From contig NZ_CP082249.1 in assembly GCF_019879105.1 (NCBI RefSeq), forward strand, positions 744,001-808,000: a stretch of 64,000 nt of DNA, in the 5' to 3' direction. The stretch comes from Natrinema sp. SYSU A 869 (GTDB lineage Archaea; Halobacteriota; Halobacteria; Halobacteriales; Natrialbaceae). Position 1 is the first letter of the stretch. Each line of letters opens with the position of its first letter. The notes beneath the pieces are model-generated. The model did not search any database, was not told where the DNA came from, and was given only the letters and a program-made list of their open reading frames with translations. Both the position numbers and the translations under genes were made by a program. Shown here piece by piece: positions 1-8,991 of the stretch.

Positions 1-231
1 GAACCTGCGTCAGTCGAATACTAGATTTTATCGATATACTCGAACCACGCCGTGGTAACAGTACTGTAATACGTGAAATACAGATTGATCGAACAGATTA
101 ATCGGTCACAACCCTTATTTTGATCGCCGACTGCCTCTTTCTATGGAACGGAACCGGACGCGAACGACAGCGAAATGGCTTGTTTCTCAGTTTACTGCCA
201 TTGCTACTGTAACGAAATCGAGTATTTGGAC

Positions 232-1341
232 ATGATTGGCGACGGTATCGGGGTCGGAATTGTCGGCCTCGGCGGGATGGGTAATCTCCACGCGAAGAGC
301 GTGCGAGCACAGGGTGCCGACATCGTCGCCGGCGTGGACCTCGTCCCCAAGAAACGCGATCAGTTCGCCGACGAGTTCGGCGCACAGACCTACGAGACCC
401 ACGAGGAACTCGTCGAAGACGACACGGTCGACGCCGTCATCGTGACGACGCCCAACCGATTTCACGAACCGATCGCCGTCGCAGCGCTCGAGGCGGGCCT
501 GGATGTCCTCGTCGAAAAGCCCCTCGCACACACTCTCGAGAGTGCAGAACGGGTCGCCGAGGCGGCAACTCGTTCCGAGGGAATCTGTATGGTCGGCTTT
601 CATAACCGTCACGCTGCGTCGATGGCCATGTTCGACGAACAACACGCGCGCGGTCGTTTTGGCGACTTGACCCATATCGAGACCAACTACGTCCGCCGAC
701 GCGGGGTCCCCGGTCCCGGCTCGTGGTTCACCGATCCCGAACTCGCAGGCGGCGGTGCCCTGTTGGATATCGGCGTTCACGCGCTCGATCTCGCACTGTA
801 TGCGCTCGACTTCCCCGAAATCGTCGAAGTAAGCGGCGTCACCCGGACGACGTTCGGCACCAGCGAGGACTACGCCGACCCTGAGGGCTTCGGCGACAAC
901 TGGGACGCTGAGGCCGAAACCTATGAGGTCGATGACTCTGTCAGCGCCTTCATCCGCACTGCTGACGGCCAGACGATCTCGCTCGAGGCCGCGTGGGCGA
1001 CCAACCGCGAGGAGAGCATGGACTTCCGCGTGCGCGGCACGCAGTCCGGTGCCCAATTCGATATCGGCGACACCGATCTGCAGATTCTCGAGGCCGGAAC
1101 CGCCGGCTGTGACCACTACGCCGACATCGACATGACCGGTGACTCGTCCGTGACCGGCTATGGGGAACAGGACGAACAGTTCCTCGAGGCGATCGCGACG
1201 GCTGGCGACCCGGAGACGAACACGGTCGAGGAGGCCCTGACCGTCCAGCGCGTGATCGACGCGATCTACCGCTCGAGCGAGTCTGGTCGCGCGACCCAAC
1301 TCGCAGAGCCCCAGCTCGAGGCGACGACGAGACTCCCGTAG
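232..1341 (+). CDS. Gfo/Idh/MocA family NAD(P)-dependent oxidoreductase
   Basis: Predicted cytoplasmic sugar or polyol dehydrogenase of about 369 residues. The N-terminal Rossmann motif GLGGMG is at residues 12-17. The family EKP motif is at 95-97, with K96 the expected catalytic lysine. The second domain carries LLDIGVHALD around 177-186, the usual catalytic Asp/His region. I chose the ATG at 232 because it begins just before the Rossmann strand; the in-frame ATG at 175 would add 19 Cys-rich residues with no family match. The gene lies upstream of a sugar ABC importer on the same strand, so it probably oxidises the imported sugar or a derivative. The substrate cannot be read from the sequence. 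Confidence 0.9.
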   Translation: MIGDGIGVGIVGLGGMGNLHAKSVRAQGADIVAGVDLVPKKRDQFADEFGAQTYETHEELVEDDTVDAVIVTTPNRFHEPIAVAALEAGLDVLVEKPLAHTLESAERVAEAATRSEGICMVGFHNRHAASMAMFDEQHARGRFGDLTHIETNYVRRRGVPGPGSWFTDPELAGGGALLDIGVHALDLALYALDFPEIVEVSGVTRTTFGTSEDYADPEGFGDNWDAEAETYEVDDSVSAFIRTADGQTISLEAAWATNREESMDFRVRGTQSGAQFDIGDTDLQILEAGTAGCDHYADIDMTGDSSVTGYGEQDEQFLEAIATAGDPETNTVEEALTVQRVIDAIYRSSESGRATQLAEPQLEATTRLP

Positions 1342-1647
1342 CATGGCTCCGTAGCAGGCCGTCGTCTCACCGATCGACTCTCAGACGAGTTCTCGAAACG
1401 AGAACGCCGTTCGTCCAAGCGGACCTTCTGTTTTGCGCTACCTCTCTCGAGGGACGACCGATTTGAGCGCTCACTCGATCCAATCGACTCGAGTTTCGGG
1501 CGAGAATCGACCCGTGAAACCGCAAAGATCCCTCGATACGGCGTTTACTGCATGGTGGGGCAGTCAGACCTCGCGGTTGCTATGCGAACGTCCATCAAAG
1601 ATTTTAATACACTATATATCACAATCGTTCGACTAGGAGCCTTAACT
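1342..1647. other. Intergenic region ahead of the sugar ABC operon
   Basis: This 306-base stretch separates the dehydrogenase from the binding-protein gene. I see no supported gene in it. Its last 50 bases are AT-rich and hold the probable promoter of the transporter operon; the rest shows nothing I can interpret. Confidence 0.6.
1602..1619 (+). promoter_or_regulatory. TATA-box region of the sugar ABC operon
   Basis: The AT-rich block TTTTAATACACTATATAT lies 29-46 bases before the ATG at 1648, an appropriate place for an archaeal TATA element. A GGAG at 1636-1639 about 9 bases before the ATG may act as a ribosome-binding site. The transcription start is inferred, not seen. Confidence 0.55.
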
Positions 1648-2976
1648 ATGAACCGAAGAAATATTGATAAGAACGGGAAATCGCGCCGCGCAGTGTTGCA
1701 GGCGACGGGCGCAATCGGTGTGGCTGCAGTCGCCGGCTGTCTCGGTGGGGGAGGCGATGCGGAAAGTCTCGATGACCTTCTCGAAGAGGAGCCGGACGAG
1801 TTCGAACCGCTCGAGATCGGCCACTGGTGGACCGCGGGTGGCGAAGAGAAGGCCTTCAACGCCCTCATCGAGGGATTCAGCGAGGAGTATTCCGATATCG
1901 AGGTCAATCCGTCGCCGTCGCCCGGTGGTGCCGGCAGTGCACTGGAGACGGACGTTCGTAACCGAGTCGTCGACCAGGACCCGCCGAGTACGTTCCAGGT
2001 CTGGCCCGGTCAGTCGTTGACCCTCTACACCGATGACGATCTGCTCTATGACATCGAGGGCCACGTGTGGAACGACGATATGCGAGAGGCGTATCTCGAC
2101 GGCCCGATCGAGGCCGCACAACCGAGTGGGGATTTCGTCGCCGTCCCGATCAACATTCATCGATTGAACAATCTGTTCTACAACGTCAACGTCATCGAGG
2201 ACATCGGTGTCGACCCGGACTCTATCGAGAGTCCGAGCGACCTGCTCGACGCGATGGCGGCCGCCGACGACGCGGGCTACGTGGGCATGGCCCAACAGAC
2301 CCAATCGGCGTGGTCGACGCTCCAGTTGTGGGCACAGGTCCTGCTCGGCGAACACGGTGTGGATGTCTACCGGTCGTTCATCGACGGCAACGTCGAGGAG
2401 AACGAGGACGCAATCCGTGACTCCCTCCAGATCGTCATCGACTACACCGACTACTTCAACGACGACGCGAGTTCTCTGGACGCTTGGGACGAAGCCAGCG
2501 CATACATCAACCGAGGCGAAGCCGCCTTCTTCCACCAGGGCGACTGGGCCGCCGGGGAGTACGAGGCCGATGAGAACATCGAGTACGGCGAAGACTGGGA
2601 TCTCGCCGCGTATCCCGGCACCGCAGGGATGTACGCACTGGTCATGGACTCGTTCGTCTTCCCGAAACACAGCCCGTCGCCGAACGCGACGGTTCGATTC
2701 CTGCGATACTGTGGTACCACTGACGCTCAGGAGCGGTTCAACCCCCCCAAGGGGTCGATTCCGCCGCGAACTGACGTCTCTGACGAGGCGTTCACGCCGT
2801 TCTTGCAGGACCAGATGGCGGACTTTCAGGAGTCGGACGACCAGCCGCCATCGATTGCCCACGGCCTGGCGGTGTCACCGTCGGTCCAGACGGAGATCGA
2901 GGGCGCGTTCGCCAACTTCATCGACAACTGGGATGTCGACGAAACGTACGGCGACCTCGTTAGCAGCTTCGAGTAA
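1648..2976 (+). CDS. Carbohydrate ABC transporter substrate-binding lipoprotein
   Basis: Extracellular binding protein of family 1 (about 442 residues) that would deliver a sugar to the two permeases downstream. The N-terminus has a Tat signal (KSRRAVLQ, residues 11-18), a short hydrophobic stretch and a lipobox AVAGC ending at C31, so the mature protein should be a lipid-anchored lipoprotein exported folded. An acidic linker follows, then the ligand-binding fold. I chose the ATG at 1648 because it places the twin arginines close to the start; a frame extension to 1552 would bury them. The permease begins 23 bases downstream, consistent with one operon. The ligand is unknown; glucose, xylose/arabinose or maltose-type sugars are all possible. 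Confidence 0.92.
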   Translation: MNRRNIDKNGKSRRAVLQATGAIGVAAVAGCLGGGGDAESLDDLLEEEPDEFEPLEIGHWWTAGGEEKAFNALIEGFSEEYSDIEVNPSPSPGGAGSALETDVRNRVVDQDPPSTFQVWPGQSLTLYTDDDLLYDIEGHVWNDDMREAYLDGPIEAAQPSGDFVAVPINIHRLNNLFYNVNVIEDIGVDPDSIESPSDLLDAMAAADDAGYVGMAQQTQSAWSTLQLWAQVLLGEHGVDVYRSFIDGNVEENEDAIRDSLQIVIDYTDYFNDDASSLDAWDEASAYINRGEAAFFHQGDWAAGEYEADENIEYGEDWDLAAYPGTAGMYALVMDSFVFPKHSPSPNATVRFLRYCGTTDAQERFNPPKGSIPPRTDVSDEAFTPFLQDQMADFQESDDQPPSIAHGLAVSPSVQTEIEGAFANFIDNWDVDETYGDLVSSFE

Positions 2977-2999
2977 GGTACGTCGCCTCCATCAGACAC

Positions 3000-3980
3000 A
3001 TGGATTCATTACGCAATTCGTTTCGACGACTTAACCCGCTGACCAGGGCCGAGAGTGACCGGTCAGCCACCGAGGGGACGGCCGAAAGTCGCACGATACT
3101 CGATAGCGACTTCGTACAGTCGATGCCGTTCTGGCTGCCACCGACGTTGATGGTGTTGCTGTTCGTCTACGGGGCGATCGGCTGGAACGTCGTGATCTCG
3201 TTTACCGGCTGGTCTGGACTGGGCCAACCAGAGTACGCGAACTTCACGCTGGAGATGTACCGCCAACTGCCGGCGGACCAGAACTTCCGAAAGTCGTTCA
3301 TTAATACGGTCGTCCTCCTCGTTTCGTTTACCGGCGTTTCGTTAGTTGTCGGGCTGGGGCTCGCCGTGCTCGTCGACCGCAAGATCCGGTTCGAGAACGC
3401 GTTCCGGACGATCTATCTGCTCCCAATGGCGCTCTCGTTCGTCGTCACCGCGATCTTCTGGTCGTGGATGTATCGGTCGGGCGAGGACGCTGGCCTGGTC
3501 AACACGACGCTGCAAGCCGTCGGGCTAGACGCGTTGGCACAGGATTGGCTCGGGGATCCGCGGTTCAAACTCGCCGCGGTCATCTTCGCGCTCGTCTGGC
3601 AGTTCAGTGGCTACTGTATGATCGTCTATCTCGCGGGCTTGCGCTCGATTCCCGACGATCACTACGAGGCGGCCCGGATCGACGGTGCCTCCACCCTGAC
3701 ACTGTACCGGCGCGTGATTATCCCGCAGCTCCGCTCGTCAACCATCGGCGCGGTCGTCGTCCTGATGGTGTTCGCCCTCAAGGCGTTCGACTTCATTTAC
3801 GTGATGTTCGGGACCAACCCTGGTCGGTCGGTCGACATCCTCGCGGTGACGATGTACCGCGAGGCGTTCGCCAAGACGCAGTGGGCGTACGGCGCGGCGA
3901 TCGCCGTCGTCTTGTTCCTGCTGGCGCTGTCGATCATCGGACCGTACGCGTACACGCAGTACAAACGAGGTGCACTCTAA
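3000..3980 (+). CDS. Sugar ABC transporter permease (MalF-like)
   Basis: Inner-membrane permease of about 326 residues, forming half of the translocation channel. After a 40-residue hydrophilic N-terminus come about six membrane segments, starting with FWLPPTLMVLLFVYGAIG at residues 44-61. The cytoplasmic EAA loop, which contacts the ATPase, reads EAARIDGASTLTLYRRVIIP at 223-242. It follows the binding-protein gene by 23 bases and precedes the second permease, as is usual for CUT1-type sugar importers. Confidence 0.92.
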   Translation: MDSLRNSFRRLNPLTRAESDRSATEGTAESRTILDSDFVQSMPFWLPPTLMVLLFVYGAIGWNVVISFTGWSGLGQPEYANFTLEMYRQLPADQNFRKSFINTVVLLVSFTGVSLVVGLGLAVLVDRKIRFENAFRTIYLLPMALSFVVTAIFWSWMYRSGEDAGLVNTTLQAVGLDALAQDWLGDPRFKLAAVIFALVWQFSGYCMIVYLAGLRSIPDDHYEAARIDGASTLTLYRRVIIPQLRSSTIGAVVVLMVFALKAFDFIYVMFGTNPGRSVDILAVTMYREAFAKTQWAYGAAIAVVLFLLALSIIGPYAYTQYKRGAL

Positions 3981-4044
3981 TGCCGACACGCGACCACGAA
4001 CACACGAACCGAACCGCGAGACGAACCGCACGGAGGACGGACCG

Positions 4045-4914
4045 ATGACGACCAGCACCGACGAACCGAGCGGTCTCGCAGCTACCGTGGACGATATCGA
4101 CCTCAGCCGGGTCGCCTTGTACGTGAGCCTGCTCGCGCTCGTCACTGCATACCTTTCTCCGCTGTACAGCGGGCTGACGACGTCGTTCAAGACAGTCGGG
4201 GCCTTCCGAGACACGTCGCCGCTCATCCCACCACTCGGGGGAGTAACATTGGATCCCTGGATGACCGCGGCCGGCGAGCTGGCACCCGCGATGGTCAACA
4301 GCTTCGCGCTGACGATCCCCGGCGCGCTGCTGTCGGCGACGTTCGGCAGTCTCGCGGCCTACGGCCTGACGAAGGTCAACTGGCGGGGACAGGCCTTCCT
4401 GCTCGCCCTGTTTCTCGCAGCGGTCTTCATTCCGTATCAGGCCGTTCTCGTCCCGCTGCGACAGTTCTGGTCGATCGTCGGGCTCTCGCAACTTCACGAG
4501 CGCGGCGAACTGGTCGAACTGATCATCACCCACATCGCCTACGGGATCCCGATCTGTACGATCCTGTTTCGATCGTACTACCAGACGCTGGATGACGAAC
4601 TCATCGAGGCGGCTCGCCTCGACGGGGCGAGCGTCGCGGGAATTTACCGAAAGATTGTGTTGCCGCTGTCGATCCCGATGTTCGCCGTGACGCTGATCTA
4701 CCAGTTCACGCAGATCTGGAACGACTTCCTGTTCGCGTTAGTCCTGCTGACCTCGCAATCGAACTTCGTCGTGACACTCCAGTTGAACGCGCTGTCGGGA
4801 TCGATGACCTCGCAGTACAACGTTCAGATGGCGGGTGCGTTCATCGCCGCGTTGCCAACGATACTGGTGTACGTCTTCTTCGGAGAACAGTTCGCCAAGG
4901 GACAGACGATGTGA
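4045..4914 (+). CDS. Sugar ABC transporter permease (MalG-like)
   Basis: Second channel subunit, about 289 residues with about six membrane segments. The EAA loop EAARLDGASVAGIYRKIVLP lies at residues 188-207. I chose the ATG at 4045. A GTG in the same frame at 3970 overlaps the upstream stop and would add 25 polar, Arg/Thr-rich residues not expected in the family. The spacing to its neighbours (64 and 65 bases) is wider than between the first two transporter genes but still consistent with one operon. Confidence 0.9.
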   Translation: MTTSTDEPSGLAATVDDIDLSRVALYVSLLALVTAYLSPLYSGLTTSFKTVGAFRDTSPLIPPLGGVTLDPWMTAAGELAPAMVNSFALTIPGALLSATFGSLAAYGLTKVNWRGQAFLLALFLAAVFIPYQAVLVPLRQFWSIVGLSQLHERGELVELIITHIAYGIPICTILFRSYYQTLDDELIEAARLDGASVAGIYRKIVLPLSIPMFAVTLIYQFTQIWNDFLFALVLLTSQSNFVVTLQLNALSGSMTSQYNVQMAGAFIAALPTILVYVFFGEQFAKGQTM

Positions 4915-4979
4915 GATGGGTAGTAATGAAATGAGACACCGAGAATCGACGGCTGAACACGACAACACACCGAGACACA

Positions 4980-6119
4980 ATGGCTGATCTACAGCTCGAC
5001 AACGTAAGCAAAGTATTCGCAGACAGCGGCAACGAGATCGTTGCCGTCAACGACGTATCGCTCGAAATCGACGACGGGGAGTTTCTGGTCCTCGTCGGCC
5101 CCTCCGGCTGCGGGAAATCGACAACGCTCCGGATGGTCGCGGGCCTGGAAACCGTCTCCGACGGTGCCATCCAGCTCGGCGACTCCGTTATCAACGATCG
5201 ACAGCCGAAAGACCGGGACATCGCGATGGTGTTCCAGTCGTATGCGCTGTATCCACACATGACGGTCCGCGAGAACATGTCGTTCGGGCTCCAGGAGTCG
5301 ACCCCGATGCCCGACAGCGAAATCACTGATACAGTGGAAACTGCCGCCGAAATGCTGGGAATTGACGAGCTACTGGACCGGAAGCCCGGCGAACTCTCGG
5401 GCGGCCAGCAACAGCGGGTCGCACTCGGTCGCGCGATCGTCCGCGACCCGGAGGTGTTCCTGCTCGACGAGCCCCTGTCGAACCTCGACGCCAAACTCCG
5501 ATCGCAGATGCGGACGGAACTCCAGCGATTGCAAGAGGATCTCGACGTAACGACGATCTACGTCACCCACGATCAGACTGAAGCGATGACGATGGCCGAC
5601 AAGATCGCCATCCTCAACGACGGCCAGCTTCAGCAAGTCGGGACGCCACTCGAGTGTTACCACGAGCCGGCGAACCGCTTCGTCGCCGGATTCATCGGCG
5701 AGCCGTCGATGAACTTCTTCGACGTGAACCGCGATGGCGACCAACTGGTTCACGACGACTTCGCCTACGAGCTCTCACCGGACGTCGAGAGCCGCCTCGA
5801 TGGTCACGACGAGCTCGTCCTCGGAGTTCGCCCCGAAGACATCGAGGTCCGGTCGGCGGCCGACGACGCCCACAGCTACGAGATGTTCGTCGACGTCGTC
5901 GAACCCATGGGGAACGAGAACAACGTCTATCTCACGTTCGACGACGGGGGCACGGAGTCGTTCGTCGCGACGATCGACGGCATGCAACACGTCGAGGAAG
6001 GCCAGTCCGTCATCGCTCACGTCCCCGAAGACTCGATTCACGTCTTCGATCGACACACCGGCCAAGCACTCAGGAACAGAACGCTGAATACCAGAACACT
6101 GCCCGAACCGCAGATATAG
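4980..6119 (+). CDS. Sugar ABC transporter ATP-binding protein (UgpC/MsmX/MalK type)
   Basis: Cytoplasmic ATPase of 379 residues that powers the importer. Visible motifs in order are Walker A GPSGCGKST at 40-48, Q-loop region VFQSYALYP near 84-92, signature LSGGQQQR at 139-146, Walker B VFLLDE at 159-164, D-loop SNLDA and H-loop H197. The C-terminal third (from about 235) is the TOBE/MalK-type regulatory domain, with the family phrase LGVRPEDIEV. Length and order are typical, and it closes the operon. ATPases of this type can serve more than one importer, so sharing with other sugar systems is possible. Confidence 0.93.
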   Translation: MADLQLDNVSKVFADSGNEIVAVNDVSLEIDDGEFLVLVGPSGCGKSTTLRMVAGLETVSDGAIQLGDSVINDRQPKDRDIAMVFQSYALYPHMTVRENMSFGLQESTPMPDSEITDTVETAAEMLGIDELLDRKPGELSGGQQQRVALGRAIVRDPEVFLLDEPLSNLDAKLRSQMRTELQRLQEDLDVTTIYVTHDQTEAMTMADKIAILNDGQLQQVGTPLECYHEPANRFVAGFIGEPSMNFFDVNRDGDQLVHDDFAYELSPDVESRLDGHDELVLGVRPEDIEVRSAADDAHSYEMFVDVVEPMGNENNVYLTFDDGGTESFVATIDGMQHVEEGQSVIAHVPEDSIHVFDRHTGQALRNRTLNTRTLPEPQI

Positions 6120-6203
6120 CCTCGAGCGATTCGTTCGGTCCGGGCTCGACTCGTTTTCTTGCGACCGCGGTAGGAGTAGCGTCTCCTCGAGTCGCACCGA
6201 TCG

Positions 6204-6941
6204 TTACCGATCGAGATCGGCCGTCGCCGTTTGATAGCCGCGTGCTATGAGGCGTGCCGCAACGACGTGTGCGTAAAACGTAACGAAGGCCGCGACGACG
6301 CCGAACGCCGTCGCGCTCGAGAGTGCAGTAAGCAGGAACGCCCAGCCCGGGACGACGAGCAATAGGGCGAACACCCAAGCGGTGAAGTAGCCGACGTGTG
6401 TGAGCACCGGGCGCTGTCCGCGGGGGTCGATCGCCTTGCGGAGGCGGCGACCGTTGGCGAGACGGCCGATCCCTGCGGGATAGACGTAGCCGAACGCGAG
6501 GGCGAGCACGAGAGTCGCCGTCGAAGCGCCGAAAAACAACAGCGTTCCCATGAACCCGGCCGACGTCGGGTCGATCGGTGCTCGAGTCAGCCCGACGAGC
6601 GTTACGAGAACGATAGCCGCTGAAACCGAGATATAGGCCGCCGAGAGTACCAGTAGCTCGAGGCCATCGCGACACAGCCCGCGGAGCGGTCGGAATCCCG
6701 GTGGCACGTCGTCGCCCGTAAGAGTCGAATCGAACACCCGGAGCAGGTATCCCAGTAGTACGATCACTGCCATCACCGCCGGAGCGACAAACAGTGGCGC
6801 GAAGAGCGTCGACGTGGCGGCCACGGTCATCTGGAACGCGATCGATACCGAGATACCGAGGAGTCCGCCGATAGCGAACAGATCCAACGACCGCTCGCCC
6901 CGGAACGGATATCGCAGTCCCTCCTCTAGCAGTACTCCCAT
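6204..6941 (-). CDS. DUF4013-type membrane protein
   Basis: Integral membrane protein of about 245 residues, convergent with the sugar operon. It opens with GVLLEEGLRYPFRGE, the kind of amphipathic start seen in haloarchaeal DUF4013 proteins, followed by several long Gly/Ala/Val/Leu-rich membrane segments. I place the start at 6941; a longer frame from 7025 adds 28 polar residues without membrane character. Function unknown. The family assignment is from memory of the N-terminal pattern. Confidence 0.75.
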   Translation of the reverse strand: MGVLLEEGLRYPFRGERSLDLFAIGGLLGISVSIAFQMTVAATSTLFAPLFVAPAVMAVIVLLGYLLRVFDSTLTGDDVPPGFRPLRGLCRDGLELLVLSAAYISVSAAIVLVTLVGLTRAPIDPTSAGFMGTLLFFGASTATLVLALAFGYVYPAGIGRLANGRRLRKAIDPRGQRPVLTHVGYFTAWVFALLLVVPGWAFLLTALSSATAFGVVAAFVTFYAHVVAARLIARGYQTATADLDR

Positions 6942-7061
6942 TATCGGCACGTATGGTCCCCGTCTAATAAGTGACTGCGATTCGAAAGACTGCGGTCGGT
7001 GACCCAACTGCTGGCTCACCGTCATCGTATCGCCCGGGGCCGAAAACAGCGATTGACCGGA

Positions 7062-7793
7062 TTACAGGACGTCGTCGAAGTCGTGGTGGCCGTGGATGTC
7101 GACGCCCTCGTCGGTGATTTCCGCGAGGAAGACGCCGTTCCCGGAGCCGGTGTCGCGCTCGACCGCGGACTTGATGCCGCGGGCGGCGACGGTCTTCGCT
7201 TCCTCGGTGGACATGTCCGGTTCGTAGGCCTGCTCTAAGTGACCGTAGGCGAGTTGCATCCCGCTGCCGGTGACGGTGTAGTCGTCTTCCATGACGCCGC
7301 CGGCGGGGTCGATACTGTAGACGTGACTGCCTTCGTCGTCGACGCCGCCCAGGATCGGGTGGATGGCGAAGAACGGACCGCCGCGGGCGAAGTTCCCCGC
7401 GAGCGTCGCCAGCGCGTCGATGCTCATCTGTTCCCCGCGTCGAGCCTCGTAGAGGTTGACCTCGGCGCGAAGCGTCGAGATGAACGACTGGGCACCGCCG
7501 ACGCTGCCGACGAGCGTGAGTGCGGCGGTCGGGTGGATCTGTTCGACCTTCTGAACGTTTTTGTTCGAGACGAACCGCCCGCCGAGGCTGGCGCGCATGT
7601 CCGTCGCGATGACGACGCCGTCGGCGGTGGAGATGCCAATCGTCGTCGTCCCGGTCTTATTGACGTTGTCCAGATCGGCCTGCGTCAGGTCGTTCTGGGG
7701 CATCGATCCGACCTCCGGCTCGTAGGGGTTCGGATCGTCGGCCAACTGGTCGACCGTCCGAGAGAAGTCGGAGTCGTGGGTGGGCGTACGCAT
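7062..7793 (-). CDS. psmB: Proteasome subunit beta
   Basis: Catalytic subunit of the archaeal 20S proteasome (243 residues). It is made with a propeptide of 48 residues; autocleavage after G48 in the sequence KTG|TTTIGIS would expose the nucleophile T49. Downstream are the conserved VVIATDMRAS strand, ILGGVD, YSIDPAGG and VTGSG segments. I chose the ATG at 7793 because its N-terminus MRTPTHD matches the start of known haloarchaeal beta subunits and a TATA element lies about 26-35 bases upstream. The matching alpha subunit is encoded at the other end of the window (62.8-63.6 kb). Together they form the degradation core fed by PAN/Cdc48-type ATPases. Confidence 0.96.
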   Translation of the reverse strand: MRTPTHDSDFSRTVDQLADDPNPYEPEVGSMPQNDLTQADLDNVNKTGTTTIGISTADGVVIATDMRASLGGRFVSNKNVQKVEQIHPTAALTLVGSVGGAQSFISTLRAEVNLYEARRGEQMSIDALATLAGNFARGGPFFAIHPILGGVDDEGSHVYSIDPAGGVMEDDYTVTGSGMQLAYGHLEQAYEPDMSTEEAKTVAARGIKSAVERDTGSGNGVFLAEITDEGVDIHGHHDFDDVL

Positions 7794-7817
7794 TGATCGA
7801 ACTCTACGGCCGGGACG

Positions 7818-7828
7818 GTATAAAACAC
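7818..7828 (-). promoter_or_regulatory. TATA box of psmB
   Basis: On the minus strand the sequence reads GTTTTATACC-like, centred about 30 bases upstream of the psmB ATG at 7793. This spacing predicts a transcript that is leaderless or nearly so. Confidence 0.55.
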
Positions 7829-7963
7829 CGGCGGTCACCACTGTGGTTTCCGCTTCCATCGGCTGCGAGAACGGGCGGCTCGAGCGGCGAATCGGGCCGC
7901 GATTCCGTGTCCTGCGGCTCGGTGATCGGTGGGCAGGAAAACCAGTCAGCGTCGGTCAGTCGA

Positions 7964-8134
7964 TCAGTGCTGTGCGGCTTCGTAGGCCTCCTCGACGTTC
8001 TCGAGGACGCGGTGGACCGGCAGGGTGAGTCCGGCCTGGCGGGCGGCGATTGCAATCGGCATCGCGACGATGCCGATCATAATGCACAGTTGGTACAGTG
8101 CGAATAGGGTCGCGTGGTACGCGCGGGATATCAT
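7964..8134 (-). CDS. Small haloarchaeal membrane protein (56 residues)
   Basis: This short gene starts MISRAYHATLFALYQLC and ends EEAYEAAQH. Residues about 8-30 (FALYQLCIMIGIVAMPIAIA) form one hydrophobic membrane segment, followed by an amphipathic, acidic tail. Third codon positions are mostly G or C, as in its neighbours. A clear TATA element sits about 30 bases upstream of the ATG. It lies between psmB and the divergent DUF555 gene. Small single-span proteins of this pattern recur in haloarchaea, but I know no function. Confidence 0.75.
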   Translation of the reverse strand: MISRAYHATLFALYQLCIMIGIVAMPIAIAARQAGLTLPVHRVLENVEEAYEAAQH

Positions 8135-8162
8135 CAGCGTTCATCGATGCCCAGACGGAGGG

Positions 8163-8172
8163 TGTATATAAG
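8163..8172 (-). promoter_or_regulatory. TATA box of the small membrane protein gene
   Basis: On the minus strand CTTATATACA lies 29-38 bases before the ATG at 8134, predicting a very short leader. A second AT-rich block (TTATAAATA) sits about 25 bases further upstream. Confidence 0.55.
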
Positions 8173-8318
8173 CTTTCTTGAAAACTGGTATTTATAATGA
8201 TCGTTACTGCTCTATCGGGTCGACGCCTGCTTGCGATTAAACTGCGCTTGCTGCAGGGACAACTCGAGGTGCACTCAAGTTGATGTACGGGTATGTCGGT
8301 GGCAATTGATCAGGGGAT

Positions 8319-8337
8319 TTCTCATACGTTATGAGAA
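8319..8337. repeat. Palindrome TTCTCATA-CGT-TATGAGAA
   Basis: Perfect 8-base arms separated by 3 bases, with the symmetry continuing as GAT/ATC outside if one extra T is allowed. It is about 105 bases upstream of the DUF555 ATG. It could be an operator or an RNA hairpin; nothing else identifies its partner. Confidence 0.4.
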
Positions 8338-8440
8338 TCATCCGATTCGCGTGCGCACTGCTACATCGGTGGTGCGGTGCGAGCGAGTGACGACACGGAC
8401 GAACCGCAAAGCAGGAAACCCCCCGGACCGACCAGACCAT

Positions 8441-8797
8441 ATGGGAAATTATCTCGTCGCGATGGAAGCAGCATGGCTCGTTCGTGACGTCGATGCGATC
8501 GACGACGCGATCGGCGTCGCCGTCAGCGAAGCCGGGAAGCGACTCAACAGCGAAGATATGGACTACGTCGAGGTCGAGGTCGGCGCGACGGGCTGTCCGG
8601 CCTGTGGCGAACCGTTCGACTCGGCCTTTATCGCGGCCGACACAGCGCTTGTCGGCCTCGCACTCGAGATGGAGGTCTTCAACGCCGACAGCGAGGAACA
8701 CGCCTCGCGAATCGCGAAGAGCGAAATCGGTGGGGCACTGCGCGACGTGCCGCTGTCGGTCGTCGACATGGTCGAGACCGACGCGGACGACGAATAG
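8441..8797 (+). CDS. DUF555 / UPF0212 family protein
   Basis: Compact cytoplasmic protein of 118 residues beginning MGNYLVAMEAAWLVRDV. It has a CxxC pair in TGCPACGEPFDSAF, suggesting a zinc or redox site, and ends in an acidic tail. I set the start at 8441, where the conserved MGNYLV begins; the frame extension to 8231 is Cys/Arg-rich and unlike haloarchaeal protein. The family is archaeal and, to my knowledge, of unknown function. Confidence 0.85.
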   Translation: MGNYLVAMEAAWLVRDVDAIDDAIGVAVSEAGKRLNSEDMDYVEVEVGATGCPACGEPFDSAFIAADTALVGLALEMEVFNADSEEHASRIAKSEIGGALRDVPLSVVDMVETDADDE

Positions 8798-8991
8798 CGA
8801 CGACCGAGACAGACCGCCGCACTGTCGACTTCGTTCTCCGTTTCGTCCGGACCACTGGAATAACTCGAGCGGTAGTTCTCGAGTGACGACATCCTTGAGC
8901 AGCGGACGAGATGAGCCGATTAGTTCCCGATCTGTCAGTCGGACCGAAACCAACCCAAAGTACTTTCTATAACCCGCAGTTATTGGCTCGT

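Larger units (their letters stand above)
8135..8440. other. Divergent intergenic region between the small membrane protein and DUF555 genes
   Basis: These 306 bases separate divergent genes. They contain the TATA elements of the minus-strand gene and a short palindrome at 8319-8337. I see no supported coding sequence. Confidence 0.5.

Noticed and set aside
187..1344. 385-codon frame antisense to the dehydrogenase
   Set aside because: Shadow of the Gfo/Idh/MocA gene.
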